Of a DNA stretch of 64,000 nt, positions 55,620-64,000 are shown piece by piece. The position numbers were made by a program, and so were the translations under genes. The DNA comes from JAJNPS01 sp031378845 (GTDB taxonomy: Bacteria > Pseudomonadota > Alphaproteobacteria > Rhodobacterales > Rhodobacteraceae), in contig JANNES010000020.1 in assembly GCA_031378845.1 (NCBI GenBank), forward strand, positions 393,409-457,408, in the 5' to 3' direction. Under the pieces are notes generated by a model that ran no database searches, had not been told where the DNA came from, and saw only the letters and a list, made by a program, of their open reading frames with translations. Each line of letters begins with the position of its first letter. The stretch's first letter is position 1.

Positions 55620-58502
55620 ATGCCGCACAAGTCCAGCCTTTCGCGCGCAAGCTTGGGCCGCATGCTGTTGACCGCCTTTCTGGTCATTGCTGGGCTGCCT
55701 GCCGTCACCGGCATGCTGGGCTGGTTCGAGTTGCAGAAGGTGGCGCGCAACCAGACAACGGTCGTCATCGAGGCGATCCCAGCGATCACGGAAGTGCGCG
55801 GTTTTATCGAGGAAAGCAGCCGCATCGTGGCTGTCGCGCCCGAATTGGCCGCCGTCACCACTGACGCCGCGCGCCGCGAGCGGGCGGATTATCTGTTTGC
55901 CCAGGTTGATGCGCTGACCGATCGGGTCGCACGCTATGCAGACACCGGCAATCCAGCGCCAGCAGGCCTTGCGCAAGCCGAAGCCGATGTCCGCAGCAGC
56001 ATCGAGCAGCTGGACCGGCTGGTCCAGAACCGGATCATCGCGACCGAAGCGCAAGCGGCGCGATTGCAGGCGGGTCTTGGGGCCACAACCGAGCTTCTGG
56101 AAATTGCCGATACGCTGGTGGCCAATGCCCAGATGGGCACGGCGGCCGCGATTTCGAACCTCTATGATCTGGAGAGCACTGGCCCGGATACTGAAACGCG
56201 CCTCGACTCTCTCGACAAGCTGATCGAGGTCGATCTGTTCCAGCAAGGCCTGATGTCCGAGATGCGGTCGCATATCGGCGAGGTGGGGCTATTGCTCAAC
56301 CGGATCGTAACGGTTCAAGACCGCGAAGAGATGGCACTGTTGCAGTCCGAGCTGGAGGCCCGGATCGACATCGTCAAACGCCGGATCCTGGCGGTGAAAG
56401 ACCCGATCCGGGCCGAACGTGCTTTGGCCTTGTTGCAAATGATCCGGCCAAGTTCTGCCCCACCCCCGGATGCCGAGGACCTGTTCAACCTGACCAAGGG
56501 TATCCTTGACTTGAACCTGCTGATCGCCCTTGCGCAAGGCGAAGTCGCCAAAGCTGCGGGTCGACTGGACAGCGAAGCGCAATCCCTGGCGGACCTGATC
56601 ACCACGCGGGCGGTGCAGGCCGGGGATGGGGCCACTGCCGCCATTCGTGCCACCCAGCAGCTTTACGCTTGGGGGTCGGTTGCGGCCTTGGCGCTGTCAT
56701 TGGCCGTGGTCTGGTTCTATGTGCGCGGCAACATCACCCGTCGGCTGGAAGCGCTGTCGGGCACGATGGCCCGGCTGGCGCAGGGCGAAGAAGTGAAGCG
56801 CATCGTGCCGCAGGGCATCGACGAGATCGCCGAGATGGAGGCGGCGGTCGAAGTGTTCCGCCTTCAAGGCGTCGAAAACCACGCGCTTTCCACCGAACGC
56901 GACGAAAACCTGGCCGAGTTGCAGCGCCACCGGCTGGAGTTGCAACTGCTGGTCGCTGAACAAACCAAACAGCTGCGCGGCGAGGTCAGCGCTCATGCCG
57001 AGGCGCGCAAGCGGGCCGAAGCTGCCGACCGCGCCAAGTCCGAATTCCTGGCGATGATGAGCCATGAGATCCGCACCCCGATGAACGGGGTTCTGGGCAT
57101 GTTGCGCAGTCTGGGCCGCGACGGGCTGACCCTGCGCCAACAGCACCAGCTGCGCGCAGCCCATGCCTCGGGCGAAGGTTTGATGACCATCCTCAACGAC
57201 ATTCTGGATTATTCCAAGATCGAGGCCGGGACAGCCACGCTGACCGAAGTCACCTTTTCGCCCGGCAACCTGATGCGCGACATTGCTGTGCTAATGGCGC
57301 CGAGTGCGCAGGAAAAGGGGCTGGCGATGCATCTGGACCTGCCTGCCGATCTGCCCGCCGCCATGATCGGCGACATGGGCAAGCTGCGCCAGATCCTGTT
57401 CAACTTGGTCTCCAATGCCGTGAAGTTCACCGAGCTTGGCGAAGTGCGCCTGAAGGTTGCGGCCACCGGGACCGAAGCCAGCCCTGAGCTTACCTTTACC
57501 GTCAAGGATACCGGCAAGGGAATTGCCGAAGATGCCCAGGGCAGGGTGTTCGGGGTGTTCGAGCAAGAGGATGCCCAGACCGCCCGGCAATATGGTGGCA
57601 CGGGCCTTGGTCTTGCGATATGCAAGCGCTTTGTTGATGTGATGGGGGCCAGCCTCGCGGTGAAAAGCGCCACCGGTATGGGAACCACCTTCACCCTGGT
57701 TGCGGGGTTTGCTCTTGGCGATGCGTCAGGCCTGCCGGCCGACCCACCCATTGCAGCCCTGCCACCGGCGGGCCAAAAGCTGCAGGCGTTGGTGGTGGAA
57801 GACAATGATATCAACCAGATGGTCATCCAGACCTATCTGGAAGACATGGGCCATGCAGCAAAGGTCGTGGCCACGGCGGAGGCCGCATTTATTGCACTGC
57901 GCGATGCCCGTTTCGATGTGATCTTGATGGACGTCAATCTGCCGGGTCTCTCGGGAACCGCCGCGACCCGAATGATCCGGACCAGCACTGACCAGCGGAT
58001 TGCCGGGCTGCCGATCATCGGCATCTCGGCCCATGTGCAAGAGGCGGATATTCTGGAAAATCTTGCGGCAGGGATGTCGGCTGTGCTTGCCAAACCGCTA
58101 TCGCCCGAGGCCTTGCAGGCTGCGCTTCGCGAGCATGTACCGCAAAGGCATGTCCTGTTCGAGCTTGCTCGTGACATCGGGGCCAACCGCGCGGCGGCAT
58201 TGGCGCGGCTTTTTCTCGACGGCCTGCCGAAGGGCCTTACCGCAATCAAAACCGCCGCAGGGTCCGCAGACCACGCGGCGTTGTCGCGTGCCGCCCATCA
58301 TTTGAAAGGGGCGGTGGGCAACTTTGACCTGCCTGCCCTGGTAACCCGGCTTGACCGGATCGAGACACTTGCCGAACACGGCCCGTCAGACGCCCTTGAT
58401 ACCTGCCTGGATGAGTTGCCGGACGCGCTGGATCAGGCCCGTTCGGCAATTGTTGCAGCACTTGACCAGTTGGATGCCAGCCTCAGTCAAGCTGCGCAGT
58501 GA
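55620..58502 (+). CDS. torS: TorS-like hybrid sensor histidine kinase
   Basis: The 960-residue hybrid kinase of a four-step phosphorelay has an N-terminal membrane helix (LLTAFLVIAGLPAVTGML), a periplasmic helical TorT-binding sensor of about 300 residues, and a second membrane helix near 350. HAMP follows, then HisKA with H482 in MSHEIRTPMNG and HATPase (NLVSNAVKFTE, DTGKGIA, GGTGLGLAIC). A receiver with D771 in ILMDVNLPG precedes Hpt with H893 in AAHHLKG. The whole architecture is that of TorS. Its last 20 bases overlap the convergent torR. Confidence 0.92.
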   Translation: MPHKSSLSRASLGRMLLTAFLVIAGLPAVTGMLGWFELQKVARNQTTVVIEAIPAITEVRGFIEESSRIVAVAPELAAVTTDAARRERADYLFAQVDALTDRVARYADTGNPAPAGLAQAEADVRSSIEQLDRLVQNRIIATEAQAARLQAGLGATTELLEIADTLVANAQMGTAAAISNLYDLESTGPDTETRLDSLDKLIEVDLFQQGLMSEMRSHIGEVGLLLNRIVTVQDREEMALLQSELEARIDIVKRRILAVKDPIRAERALALLQMIRPSSAPPPDAEDLFNLTKGILDLNLLIALAQGEVAKAAGRLDSEAQSLADLITTRAVQAGDGATAAIRATQQLYAWGSVAALALSLAVVWFYVRGNITRRLEALSGTMARLAQGEEVKRIVPQGIDEIAEMEAAVEVFRLQGVENHALSTERDENLAELQRHRLELQLLVAEQTKQLRGEVSAHAEARKRAEAADRAKSEFLAMMSHEIRTPMNGVLGMLRSLGRDGLTLRQQHQLRAAHASGEGLMTILNDILDYSKIEAGTATLTEVTFSPGNLMRDIAVLMAPSAQEKGLAMHLDLPADLPAAMIGDMGKLRQILFNLVSNAVKFTELGEVRLKVAATGTEASPELTFTVKDTGKGIAEDAQGRVFGVFEQEDAQTARQYGGTGLGLAICKRFVDVMGASLAVKSATGMGTTFTLVAGFALGDASGLPADPPIAALPPAGQKLQALVVEDNDINQMVIQTYLEDMGHAAKVVATAEAAFIALRDARFDVILMDVNLPGLSGTAATRMIRTSTDQRIAGLPIIGISAHVQEADILENLAAGMSAVLAKPLSPEALQAALREHVPQRHVLFELARDIGANRAAALARLFLDGLPKGLTAIKTAAGSADHAALSRAAHHLKGAVGNFDLPALVTRLDRIETLAEHGPSDALDTCLDELPDALDQARSAIVAALDQLDASLSQAAQ

Positions 58503-59187
58503 AGACGTAACCTTCACCATGCGACGTGGTGAAGATGCGCGGGGCCTTGGGGTCGTCGTCCAACTTGGCACGCAGCCGCTGCACCAGAACGTCGATCGTG
58601 CGCGTGTTGGTCCCGTCCTGCCGGTGCGTGATGGCTGCGATCAGCCTTTCGCGGTCCATCACCGTGCCGGGATTGAAAACGAAAACCCGCAGCAATTCGT
58701 ATTCGGCCCGGGTCAGCGCGATCGGCTCTCCGGCGGCGTTGGTGACCTGGCGTGACCCGACATCGAAGGTAAACCCGCTGAAGTGCAGCACCCGGCGCGT
58801 CGGGGTGCGCATCGCGGCGGTCCGGCGTAACAGGTTCTTCACCCGTGCCAACAGCTCGCGCCGGTTGAAAGGCTTGCAGACATAGTCGTCGGCACCCAGT
58901 TCTAGACCCACGATGCGGTCGACATCATCGGTTCGGCCCGACAAAAGGATGATACCGATCTCGGACCGCGCCCGCTGTTCGCGGGTGATTTCCAGCCCGT
59001 CCTTGCCTTGCAGGTTTATGTCGGCAATCAGCAGGTCCGCCGTGCCCTGAGACAGGATCTTTTCGGCTTTCTCGGCGCTGTCGCATTCCGAGACCCGGTA
59101 GCCAAAGGACTCGAGGTAACCGGCCAACGCGCTGCGTGTCACCGGCTCGTCTTCGACAATCACGATATGCGAGGGTCTTGGCGACAT
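58483..59187 (-). CDS. torR: TorR-like OmpR-family response regulator
   Basis: The 234-residue protein has a receiver (IVIVEDEPVTR acidic pocket, phospho-acceptor D56 in LLIADINLQG, Lys in VCKPF) and a winged-helix OmpR/PhoB output domain (LTRAEYELLRVFVFNPG, RTIDVLVQRLRAKL, GEGYVFTAQ). The start MSPRPSHIVIVEDEP is chosen because it begins at the receiver. It should accept phosphate from the TorS Hpt domain and bind the direct repeats in its own divergent promoter with the ABC operon. Confidence 0.92.
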   Translation of the reverse strand: MSPRPSHIVIVEDEPVTRSALAGYLESFGYRVSECDSAEKAEKILSQGTADLLIADINLQGKDGLEITREQRARSEIGIILLSGRTDDVDRIVGLELGADDYVCKPFNRRELLARVKNLLRRTAAMRTPTRRVLHFSGFTFDVGSRQVTNAAGEPIALTRAEYELLRVFVFNPGTVMDRERLIAAITHRQDGTNTRTIDVLVQRLRAKLDDDPKAPRIFTTSHGEGYVFTAQLD

Positions 59188-59245
59188 TGGTTCCTCAGCC
59201 TGTCCCTTTCCTGCTGTTAACAATTTTTTACAATTAATGCGAGTC

Positions 59246-59275
59246 CGTTCACAGCGCAGGTCTGACGCGTTCACA
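59246..59275 (+). promoter_or_regulatory. Candidate TorR boxes upstream of the TMAO transporter
   Basis: Two direct copies of CGTTCACA (59246-59253 and 59268-59275) are exactly 22 bp apart, two helical turns. They resemble the E. coli tor box core CTGTTCAT. A TAGCAT at about 59285-59290 could be the -10 of the transporter promoter. Confidence 0.5.
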
Positions 59276-59363
59276 ACTGATGCCTAGCATCGATTCTCAG
59301 GGAGGAACTGAACTTTCCGCATTACGCAGCGCGCAAGCGCCACTCAACAACAGGGAACGCACC

Positions 59364-60308
59364 ATGAAATCTTCCAGAATGATGCTTGCCAGCGCTGCCG
59401 CGCTGGCGCTGTTTGCGCCCGTCGCATGGGCCGAAGACTCTTCCGATCCGATTATGATCCCGCTTCACAACTGGTCCAGCCAGATCGTGATGAGCCATGT
59501 GGTCGGCGACGTCTTAACCTCGATGGGCAGTAGCGTCGAGTACGTCACAACCGACAGCCAAGCGGTCTACGAATCCGTGCGTCTGGGCGATGTGACGATG
59601 GAGCTTGAAGTTTGGGAAGGCGCGTTCGGCGCATCGTTTGACGCGGCCGTTGCCAAGGGTGGCATTCACGCGGCAGGCGCGCACAACGCTGTCACGCGGG
59701 AAGACTGGTGGTATCCGATTTGGACCAAAGAGGCTTGCCCCGGCCTGCCCGACTGGAAAGCGCTGAACGACTGTGCGGCCTTGTTCAAGACCCCGGAAAC
59801 TGGTGAAAAAGGCCGCTTCCTTGGCGGTCCGGTGGACTGGCTGAAGCATGACGCCGAAAAGGTAGACGCGCTGGGCATGGACTTTGTCGTGGTCAACGCA
59901 GGCTCTGCTGCCGCGATCTGGGCCGAGCTTGGGGCTGCGGAAAAGACCAAGACTCCGATCGTGGTGTTCAACTGGACCCCGAACTTTGCCGAAGCCGTCT
60001 GGCCCGGCGAATTCGTTGAGTTTCCAAAATGGGAAGCAGGCTGCAACACGGACCCAGCGGTTGGCCTGTATCCCGACAAGATATATGACTGCGGCAACCC
60101 GGCCACCGGTTATCTGAAGATCGCGGCCTGGGACGGCATGAAAGACAAGTGGCCCGCCGCCTATGCGACCATTTCCAAGGTCAACCTGACCAACGCCCAG
60201 ATCGCCGAAATGGCCAAACTGGTGGACATCGACGGGATGGAACCGGAAGATGCCGCCAAGGCCTGGATGGACGCCAATCCCGATGTCTGGAAGGCCTGGC
60301 TGGGCTGA
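59364..60308 (+). CDS. tmoX: Substrate-binding protein of a TMAO/quaternary-amine ABC importer
   Basis: The 314-residue periplasmic protein has signal peptide MKSSRMMLASAAALALFAPVAWA. The body is of the OpuAC/ProX type and rich in Trp (HNWSSQ, VWEGAF, REDWWYP, FNWTPNF, FPKWEAGC), consistent with an aromatic box for a methylated ammonium or amine oxide. It contains several Cys. Next to torTSR, TMAO is the most likely ligand (TmoX of Roseobacters), with choline or glycine betaine as alternatives. AGGGAA precedes the ATG. Confidence 0.78.
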   Translation: MKSSRMMLASAAALALFAPVAWAEDSSDPIMIPLHNWSSQIVMSHVVGDVLTSMGSSVEYVTTDSQAVYESVRLGDVTMELEVWEGAFGASFDAAVAKGGIHAAGAHNAVTREDWWYPIWTKEACPGLPDWKALNDCAALFKTPETGEKGRFLGGPVDWLKHDAEKVDALGMDFVVVNAGSAAAIWAELGAAEKTKTPIVVFNWTPNFAEAVWPGEFVEFPKWEAGCNTDPAVGLYPDKIYDCGNPATGYLKIAAWDGMKDKWPAAYATISKVNLTNAQIAEMAKLVDIDGMEPEDAAKAWMDANPDVWKAWLG

Positions 60309-60329
60309 GCCTGGCGGATCACGACCTTC

Positions 60330-60358
60330 GGCCCATCCGGCAGCTTGCCGGGTGGGCC
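60330..60358 (+). other. Intercistronic hairpin between binding protein and ATPase genes
   Basis: A 13-bp stem (GGCCCATCCGGCA with TGCCGGGTGGGCC, one wobble pair) and three-base loop, without a T tract. Its position suggests 3' protection of the binding-protein message and lower expression of the membrane components. Confidence 0.6.
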
Positions 60359-60384
60359 AACGTTCTGAATGAACAGGGCCAACC

Positions 60385-61398
60385 GTGAGCAAAACCGTGA
60401 TCTCCTGCCGCGGCGTCAGCAAGATCTTCGGCCCGGACCCGGTCGGCCATCTGGCCGCGCTGAAAGCGGACCCGCAGACCCCGACCACGGGATATGTGCA
60501 GGCGGTACGCGACGTCGACCTTGATATCCGGCGCGGCGAGATGCTGGTGGTGATGGGGCTGTCCGGCTCGGGCAAGTCCACGCTGGTGCGCTGCCTTTCG
60601 CGTCTGATCGAGATCACCGGGGGCAGTGTTGAGATCGAAGGGCAGGATATCGCTACCTTGTCCGAGGCAGGGCTGATCGACCTGCGCCGCCGCAAGATGG
60701 GGATGGTCTTCCAAAGCTTTGGCCTTCTGCCGCACCGGACTGTGCTCGACAACGTGGCATTTCCCCTGGAGATGCGCGGGCAAGACCGCAGCACCCGCTA
60801 TGCCCGCGCGCGCGAAATGCTGGAATTGGTGGGCCTGAAGGCGCGCGAAAGCTATTTTCCGCGCGAACTTTCGGGCGGCCAGCAACAGCGTGTCGGAATT
60901 GCGCGTTCGCTGGTGGTGGAGCCGGACATCTGGTTTCTGGATGAACCCTTCTCGGCGCTTGACCCATTGATACGGCGCGAGATGCAGGATGAATTCCTGC
61001 GCCTGAAGGGCCTGCTGAACAAGACCATCATCTTCATCACCCATGATTTTGATGAGGCTTTGCGCCTGGCCGACCGCATCGCCATTATGAAGGATGGCCG
61101 GATCGAGCAATGCGACACGCCTGACCAGATCGTGCTGCACCCGGCCACCGACTATGTCGCCCGTTTCACCGCCGATATCGACCGCGCGCGGGTGGTGCGG
61201 GTCGGCAGTCTGGCGCGCGCCTTGGTAGGAGCGCCCGAAGGCACGGCCTGGTCGTCAAGCCGCACCATCCGCGATGTCGCACGCGATCTGGTGGCAGACA
61301 GCCGCAACGTGATCCCTCTGGCCGATGCCAGCGGTGCAGTCATCGGCGGGTTGAGCCGGCAAGAGGCGCTGGATGTCCTTCTGGGGGATGGGGGCTGA
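60385..61398 (+). CDS. tmoW: ABC importer ATP-binding protein, glycine betaine/TMAO type
   Basis: The 337-residue ATPase has Walker A GLSGSGKST, Q-loop MVFQSFGLLPHRTV, signature LSGGQQQRVGIA, Walker B IWFLDEPFSALD and H-loop THDFDEALRLAD. The C-terminal 60 residues (TIRDVARDLVADSRNVIPLADASG) form a CBS-like accessory segment as in OpuAA/ProV. It starts with GTG and its stop overlaps the permease ATG (TGATG). Confidence 0.8.
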   Translation: MSKTVISCRGVSKIFGPDPVGHLAALKADPQTPTTGYVQAVRDVDLDIRRGEMLVVMGLSGSGKSTLVRCLSRLIEITGGSVEIEGQDIATLSEAGLIDLRRRKMGMVFQSFGLLPHRTVLDNVAFPLEMRGQDRSTRYARAREMLELVGLKARESYFPRELSGGQQQRVGIARSLVVEPDIWFLDEPFSALDPLIRREMQDEFLRLKGLLNKTIIFITHDFDEALRLADRIAIMKDGRIEQCDTPDQIVLHPATDYVARFTADIDRARVVRVGSLARALVGAPEGTAWSSSRTIRDVARDLVADSRNVIPLADASGAVIGGLSRQEALDVLLGDGG

Positions 61399-63329
61399 TG
61401 GGGCCTTTGGTGCAGGCAAAGAGTGTCGGCCAGGTGCTTCTGGCCGTGGCGGTCGGCCTTGCATTGACCAAGGCCCTGTTGCCACCAGGCCTGATCCGTC
61501 CGCCGGACTGGCTGGTTCTGCCGTTTGCCGACTGGATCAACGCCGCCTTCTATTTCCTGCAAAACGACCTTGGCCTGATGGCTGTGACGCGCGCCTTTTC
61601 CGACGTGGTGGAGTGGCTTCTGGATGTCACGGCGAACCTGCTCTACGGCAAAAGCCGCTGGCCGAACCTTGGCCCCATTCCATGGACCGTCGTTGCCGCA
61701 ACAGCCTTTATGGCAGGCTACGCGCTGAAAGGCTGGCGGCTGGCAGCGCTGTCGGGCGGGACATTCGTCTGGATCGCGCTGATGGGTCAATGGAAATGGG
61801 CGATGGAGACGCTCTCGGTCATCGTGGTGGCTACACCCTTTTCAGTGATGCTGGGGCTGGGGATGGGGGTGCTAGCCTGGCGATCGCCAAGGTTCGAGCG
61901 GGTGTTGAACCCTGTTCTGAACATAGCGCAATCCATGCCGCATTTCGCCTACATGATCCCGGTGGTGGTGTTCATCGGCGTTGGTCCCAAGGCCGGTGCC
62001 ATCGTGACCATCATCTTCTCCGTACCGCCGATGATCCGCATGACGCTTCTGGGTTTGAAGAAAGTGCCCGAAGAGGTGATCGAGGCTGGAAAAATGGCAG
62101 GTTCGACCCGCTGGCAGCTGCTGACCCGGGTGCGGATCCCCACCGCACGGTCCGAGATCCTGATCGGGGTCAATCAGGTCATCATGCAATGTCTGGCCAT
62201 GGTGGTGCTGGCCAGTTTCATCGGCATGCCGGGACTGGGGCAGAAGCTGTTGCAGTTGCTGCAGTCGCTCAAGATCGGGTTGTCGGTGGAAATCGGCGTG
62301 ACCATCGTGCTTCTGGCCGTCACCCTGGATCGGCTGTCCAAAGCCTGGGCTCTACGGCTGCCCGAACATGGCGAACCAAGCGCCCAGTGGCTGCACCGCA
62401 ACCGTCTGCTGGTGATCTGGCTTGCGCTTTGTGCTGCGGGTTTCGTGCTGGCGCATTTCGTGCCGTATCTCCATGAGGTGGAGCGCAAGCAGGCGCTGTC
62501 GGTCGCCGAGCCGATCGATGCGGCGATGGATCAGGTCATCCGGCTGATCGCGCCGGTGACGGCCTGGCTGCGCTGGTTCCTGATCACCTGGGTGCTGATC
62601 CCGATGCGCGATGCGTATCTGTGGCTTCCGTTCACCGCAGTTCTTGCGCTGCTGGCGGCCCTAGGCTGGGCCATCGGGGGGCTGCGCTCGGCCCTCGTTT
62701 GCGTCGCCTACTTCGGGCTGATCGCCCTTTCGGGCTGGTGGGACCGCGCGATGATCACCGTCTACATGGTCAGCATCTCGGTCGCCATCGCGGCGGTATT
62801 CGGTCTGCCTCTTGGCATCTGGGCCGCGCGCAAACCGGCCCGTGCCGCACGGATACTGCTGATCTGCGACACCGCCCAAACTTTCCCCAGCTTCATCTAC
62901 CTGATCCCCGTCATCATGCTTTTTGGCGTCAACGACGTGGCCGTGGTCGCGGCAGTTGTCGTTTTTGCCGCTGTTCCGATTGTGCGCTACACGATCGAGG
63001 GCCTGTGCAACGTGCCCCCCGAACTGATCGAGGCCGCCGAGATGAGCGGCGCGACCCGGCAGCAGACCCTTTGGCACGTGCGCCTGCCGATGGCGCTGCC
63101 CACCATGCTGGTTGGGGCCAACCAGTCAGTGATGTTTTCGCTGTTCATGGTGATCATCGCAGCCTTCATCGGCACGCAAGACCTCGGACAGGAAATGCAG
63201 CGCGCCCTGTCGACAACAGATGTTGGCAAGGGACTGGTCTTGGGCTTTGCGGTGGCCTTCATGGGGCTGATGACGGACCATCTGATCACGCGCTGGTCGG
63301 AAATGCACAAACGCGCCTTGGGAGTGTAG
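61398..63329 (+). CDS. tmoV: ABC importer permease with two fused transmembrane domains
   Basis: The 643-residue permease contains two complete BPD_transp_1 units, each with an EAA loop: EVIEAGKMAGSTRWQLLTRV (about residue 230) and ELIEAAEMSGATRQQTLWHV (about 545). Both halves of the membrane channel are thus on one chain, as known for TmoV-like permeases of the Roseobacter TMAO importer; ProW-type permeases have a single unit. About twelve or more helices are visible. This completes the importer. Confidence 0.8.
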   Translation: MGPLVQAKSVGQVLLAVAVGLALTKALLPPGLIRPPDWLVLPFADWINAAFYFLQNDLGLMAVTRAFSDVVEWLLDVTANLLYGKSRWPNLGPIPWTVVAATAFMAGYALKGWRLAALSGGTFVWIALMGQWKWAMETLSVIVVATPFSVMLGLGMGVLAWRSPRFERVLNPVLNIAQSMPHFAYMIPVVVFIGVGPKAGAIVTIIFSVPPMIRMTLLGLKKVPEEVIEAGKMAGSTRWQLLTRVRIPTARSEILIGVNQVIMQCLAMVVLASFIGMPGLGQKLLQLLQSLKIGLSVEIGVTIVLLAVTLDRLSKAWALRLPEHGEPSAQWLHRNRLLVIWLALCAAGFVLAHFVPYLHEVERKQALSVAEPIDAAMDQVIRLIAPVTAWLRWFLITWVLIPMRDAYLWLPFTAVLALLAALGWAIGGLRSALVCVAYFGLIALSGWWDRAMITVYMVSISVAIAAVFGLPLGIWAARKPARAARILLICDTAQTFPSFIYLIPVIMLFGVNDVAVVAAVVVFAAVPIVRYTIEGLCNVPPELIEAAEMSGATRQQTLWHVRLPMALPTMLVGANQSVMFSLFMVIIAAFIGTQDLGQEMQRALSTTDVGKGLVLGFAVAFMGLMTDHLITRWSEMHKRALGV

Positions 63330-63706
63330 CGGCGTGCCAAAGTCACCACCCATGACGCGTGATGCCTGGCCAGAACACGGAAGCGAGTCCCAATCCGCAT
63401 GCTTTCCGATCGGCATCTGATGCACCTCCATTATGAATGTCTGGTAACTACGATCTACAATCTAACGGTCGGGCCTGTTGCCGCGAACGATTTACCGCCC
63501 ATTGCTTCTGGTTGGCAGCCGATCGTGCCTCGCCGAAAATTGCGGGTTAACAATAGGTCAACCTGTTTAACTACTTTGTTCCCCGTTTGGACTCGTCCGC
63601 TGCGGTCGGCTGCGGCAAGATGCGGTTAGAAATCGTTGTCAGTTCAGAGGGTTGTCGCGTAACCTGTTGAAATCAAAGGATAGCCGTTTTTCCGGGAGAT
63701 GGGACG
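63330..63706. other. Gene-free stretch after the TMAO importer
   Basis: About 380 bp with lower GC than the genes to the left and no plausible gene. It contains the first copy of the direct repeat AACAATAGGTCAAC (63549-63562) and ends at the tRNA fragment. Confidence 0.45.
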
Positions 63707-63833
63707 CATAACCTGAAGGTCACAGGTTCAAATCCTGCCCCCGAAACCAAAATAATGAATGATATCAATGCCCTGTAAAACAAATCTTGTGGGGTATTTG
63801 GATACCGCCAGCTCGGGTCAACAATAGGTCAAC
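63549..63833 (+). repeat. Pair of short direct repeats flanking the tRNA fragment
   Basis: AACAATAGGTCAAC occurs at 63549-63562 and again at 63820-63833. Extending leftwards to GGGT-y-AACAATAGGTCAAC gives 19 matching positions with one mismatch. The copies bracket the tRNA-Met fragment and may be integration scars. Confidence 0.6.
63707..63749 (+). pseudogene. 3' half of a tRNA-Met (CAT), decayed
   Basis: The 43-nt segment begins at the CAT anticodon (CATAACCTGAAGGTC), continues with a T arm around TTCAAAT and ends in a CCA-like AACCA. The 5' half is missing: the preceding bases do not form D or acceptor arms. A T-stem mismatch (A with C) and GAAACCA in place of GCAACCA indicate decay. Integrases commonly regenerate exactly such 3' tRNA segments as attachment sites. 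Confidence 0.7.
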
Positions 63834-63943
63834 AAAGCGGGGCAAGTTGCGCAGGATTCGTAAGCGATGGGGTGGACGCCGCCCGGCGGCATCGATGTGC
63901 CATGGTGGCGGGTGTTGAAGCACCGCTACAGAGGGGAGCGTCC

Positions 63944-64000
63944 ATGGGAGAAGTTAGCATCATCGGCCTGGATTTGGCCAAGAACGTGTTTCAGGCGCAT
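63944..64000 (+). CDS. IS110-family transposase, cut by window edge
   Basis: The first 19 codons read MGEVSIIGLDLAKNVFQAH, the conserved N-terminus of IS110-group DEDD transposases, with the first catalytic Asp in GLDLAKN. AGGGGAG lies upstream of the ATG. The element's left end is probably within the 110 bp before the start, but IS110 elements lack clear inverted repeats, so I cannot mark it. The rest is outside the window. Confidence 0.8.
   Translation, partial: MGEVSIIGLDLAKNVFQAH

Noticed and set aside
59280..59363. N-terminal extension of the TmoX-like protein starting at 59280
   Set aside because: It would place extra residues before a perfect signal peptide and overlap the promoter region; the ATG at 59364 has its own ribosome site.

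Overview
The window is high-GC, densely coded DNA from an alphaproteobacterium, most likely a Rhodobacterales member of the Roseobacter/Rhodobacter group. The evidence is the family content (DUF1467 next to a methylmalonyl-CoA epimerase, DUF1800/DUF1501 pair, DUF6537-type indolepyruvate oxidoreductase), frequent GTG/TTG starts, many 1-4 nt gene overlaps, alphaproteobacterial palindromic repeats, and a trimethylamine N-oxide (TMAO) uptake and sensing locus typical of marine relatives. No replication origin, rRNA operon or CRISPR array was seen.

Layout, left to right. 1-9.7 kb: malic enzyme (cut by the left edge), a tightly overlapping nucleoside-salvage operon (cdd-deoA-deoB-add-upp), a SPOR-domain protein, a membrane protein resembling an inactive M48 peptidase, a DMT transporter and thymidine kinase. 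10-18.7 kb: a CII-like small protein, a DEAD-box helicase with G-quadruplex-like DNA upstream, a lower-GC NYN-domain gene with its own regulated leader, carB with an in-frame repeat insertion, and an APC permease. 18.9-25.3 kb: pabB/pabC, a CPBP protease, and aspS carrying an unexplained 71-residue low-GC insertion. aspS is coupled to a BglII/BstYI-like endonuclease gene that faces an MT-A70 adenine methyltransferase. 25.4-33.6 kb: mixed conserved genes (DUF1993, DUF1800/DUF1501 export pair, GNAT, receiver protein, epimerase, nitroreductase, M48 lipoprotein).

33.7-36.7 kb is a decaying locus: a frameshifted secreted protein, a frameshifted MarR-like regulator and a luciferase-like monooxygenase with a TAG stop, followed by an intact flavin reductase. 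37.3-50.7 kb is a coherent catabolic cluster that I cannot match to a described pathway. It holds indolepyruvate oxidoreductase subunits, a MarR regulator, two paralogous FAD oxidoreductases flanking a divergent promoter, a metal-dependent cyclase/hydrolase, and a complete Dpp/Opp-type ABC importer.

50.8-53.2 kb carries the housekeeping set infA-maf-RNase E/G-yacG and tRNA-Phe. After an IS5-family remnant, 54.5-63.3 kb holds torT-torS-torR beside an ABC importer best matched to TmoXWV. Direct repeats resembling TorR boxes lie in the torR-tmoX promoter, so extracytoplasmic TMAO sensing probably controls TMAO uptake here. The right end holds a decayed 3' half of a tRNA-Met, short direct repeats and the start of an IS110-family transposase, which look like the scar or edge of an integrated element.
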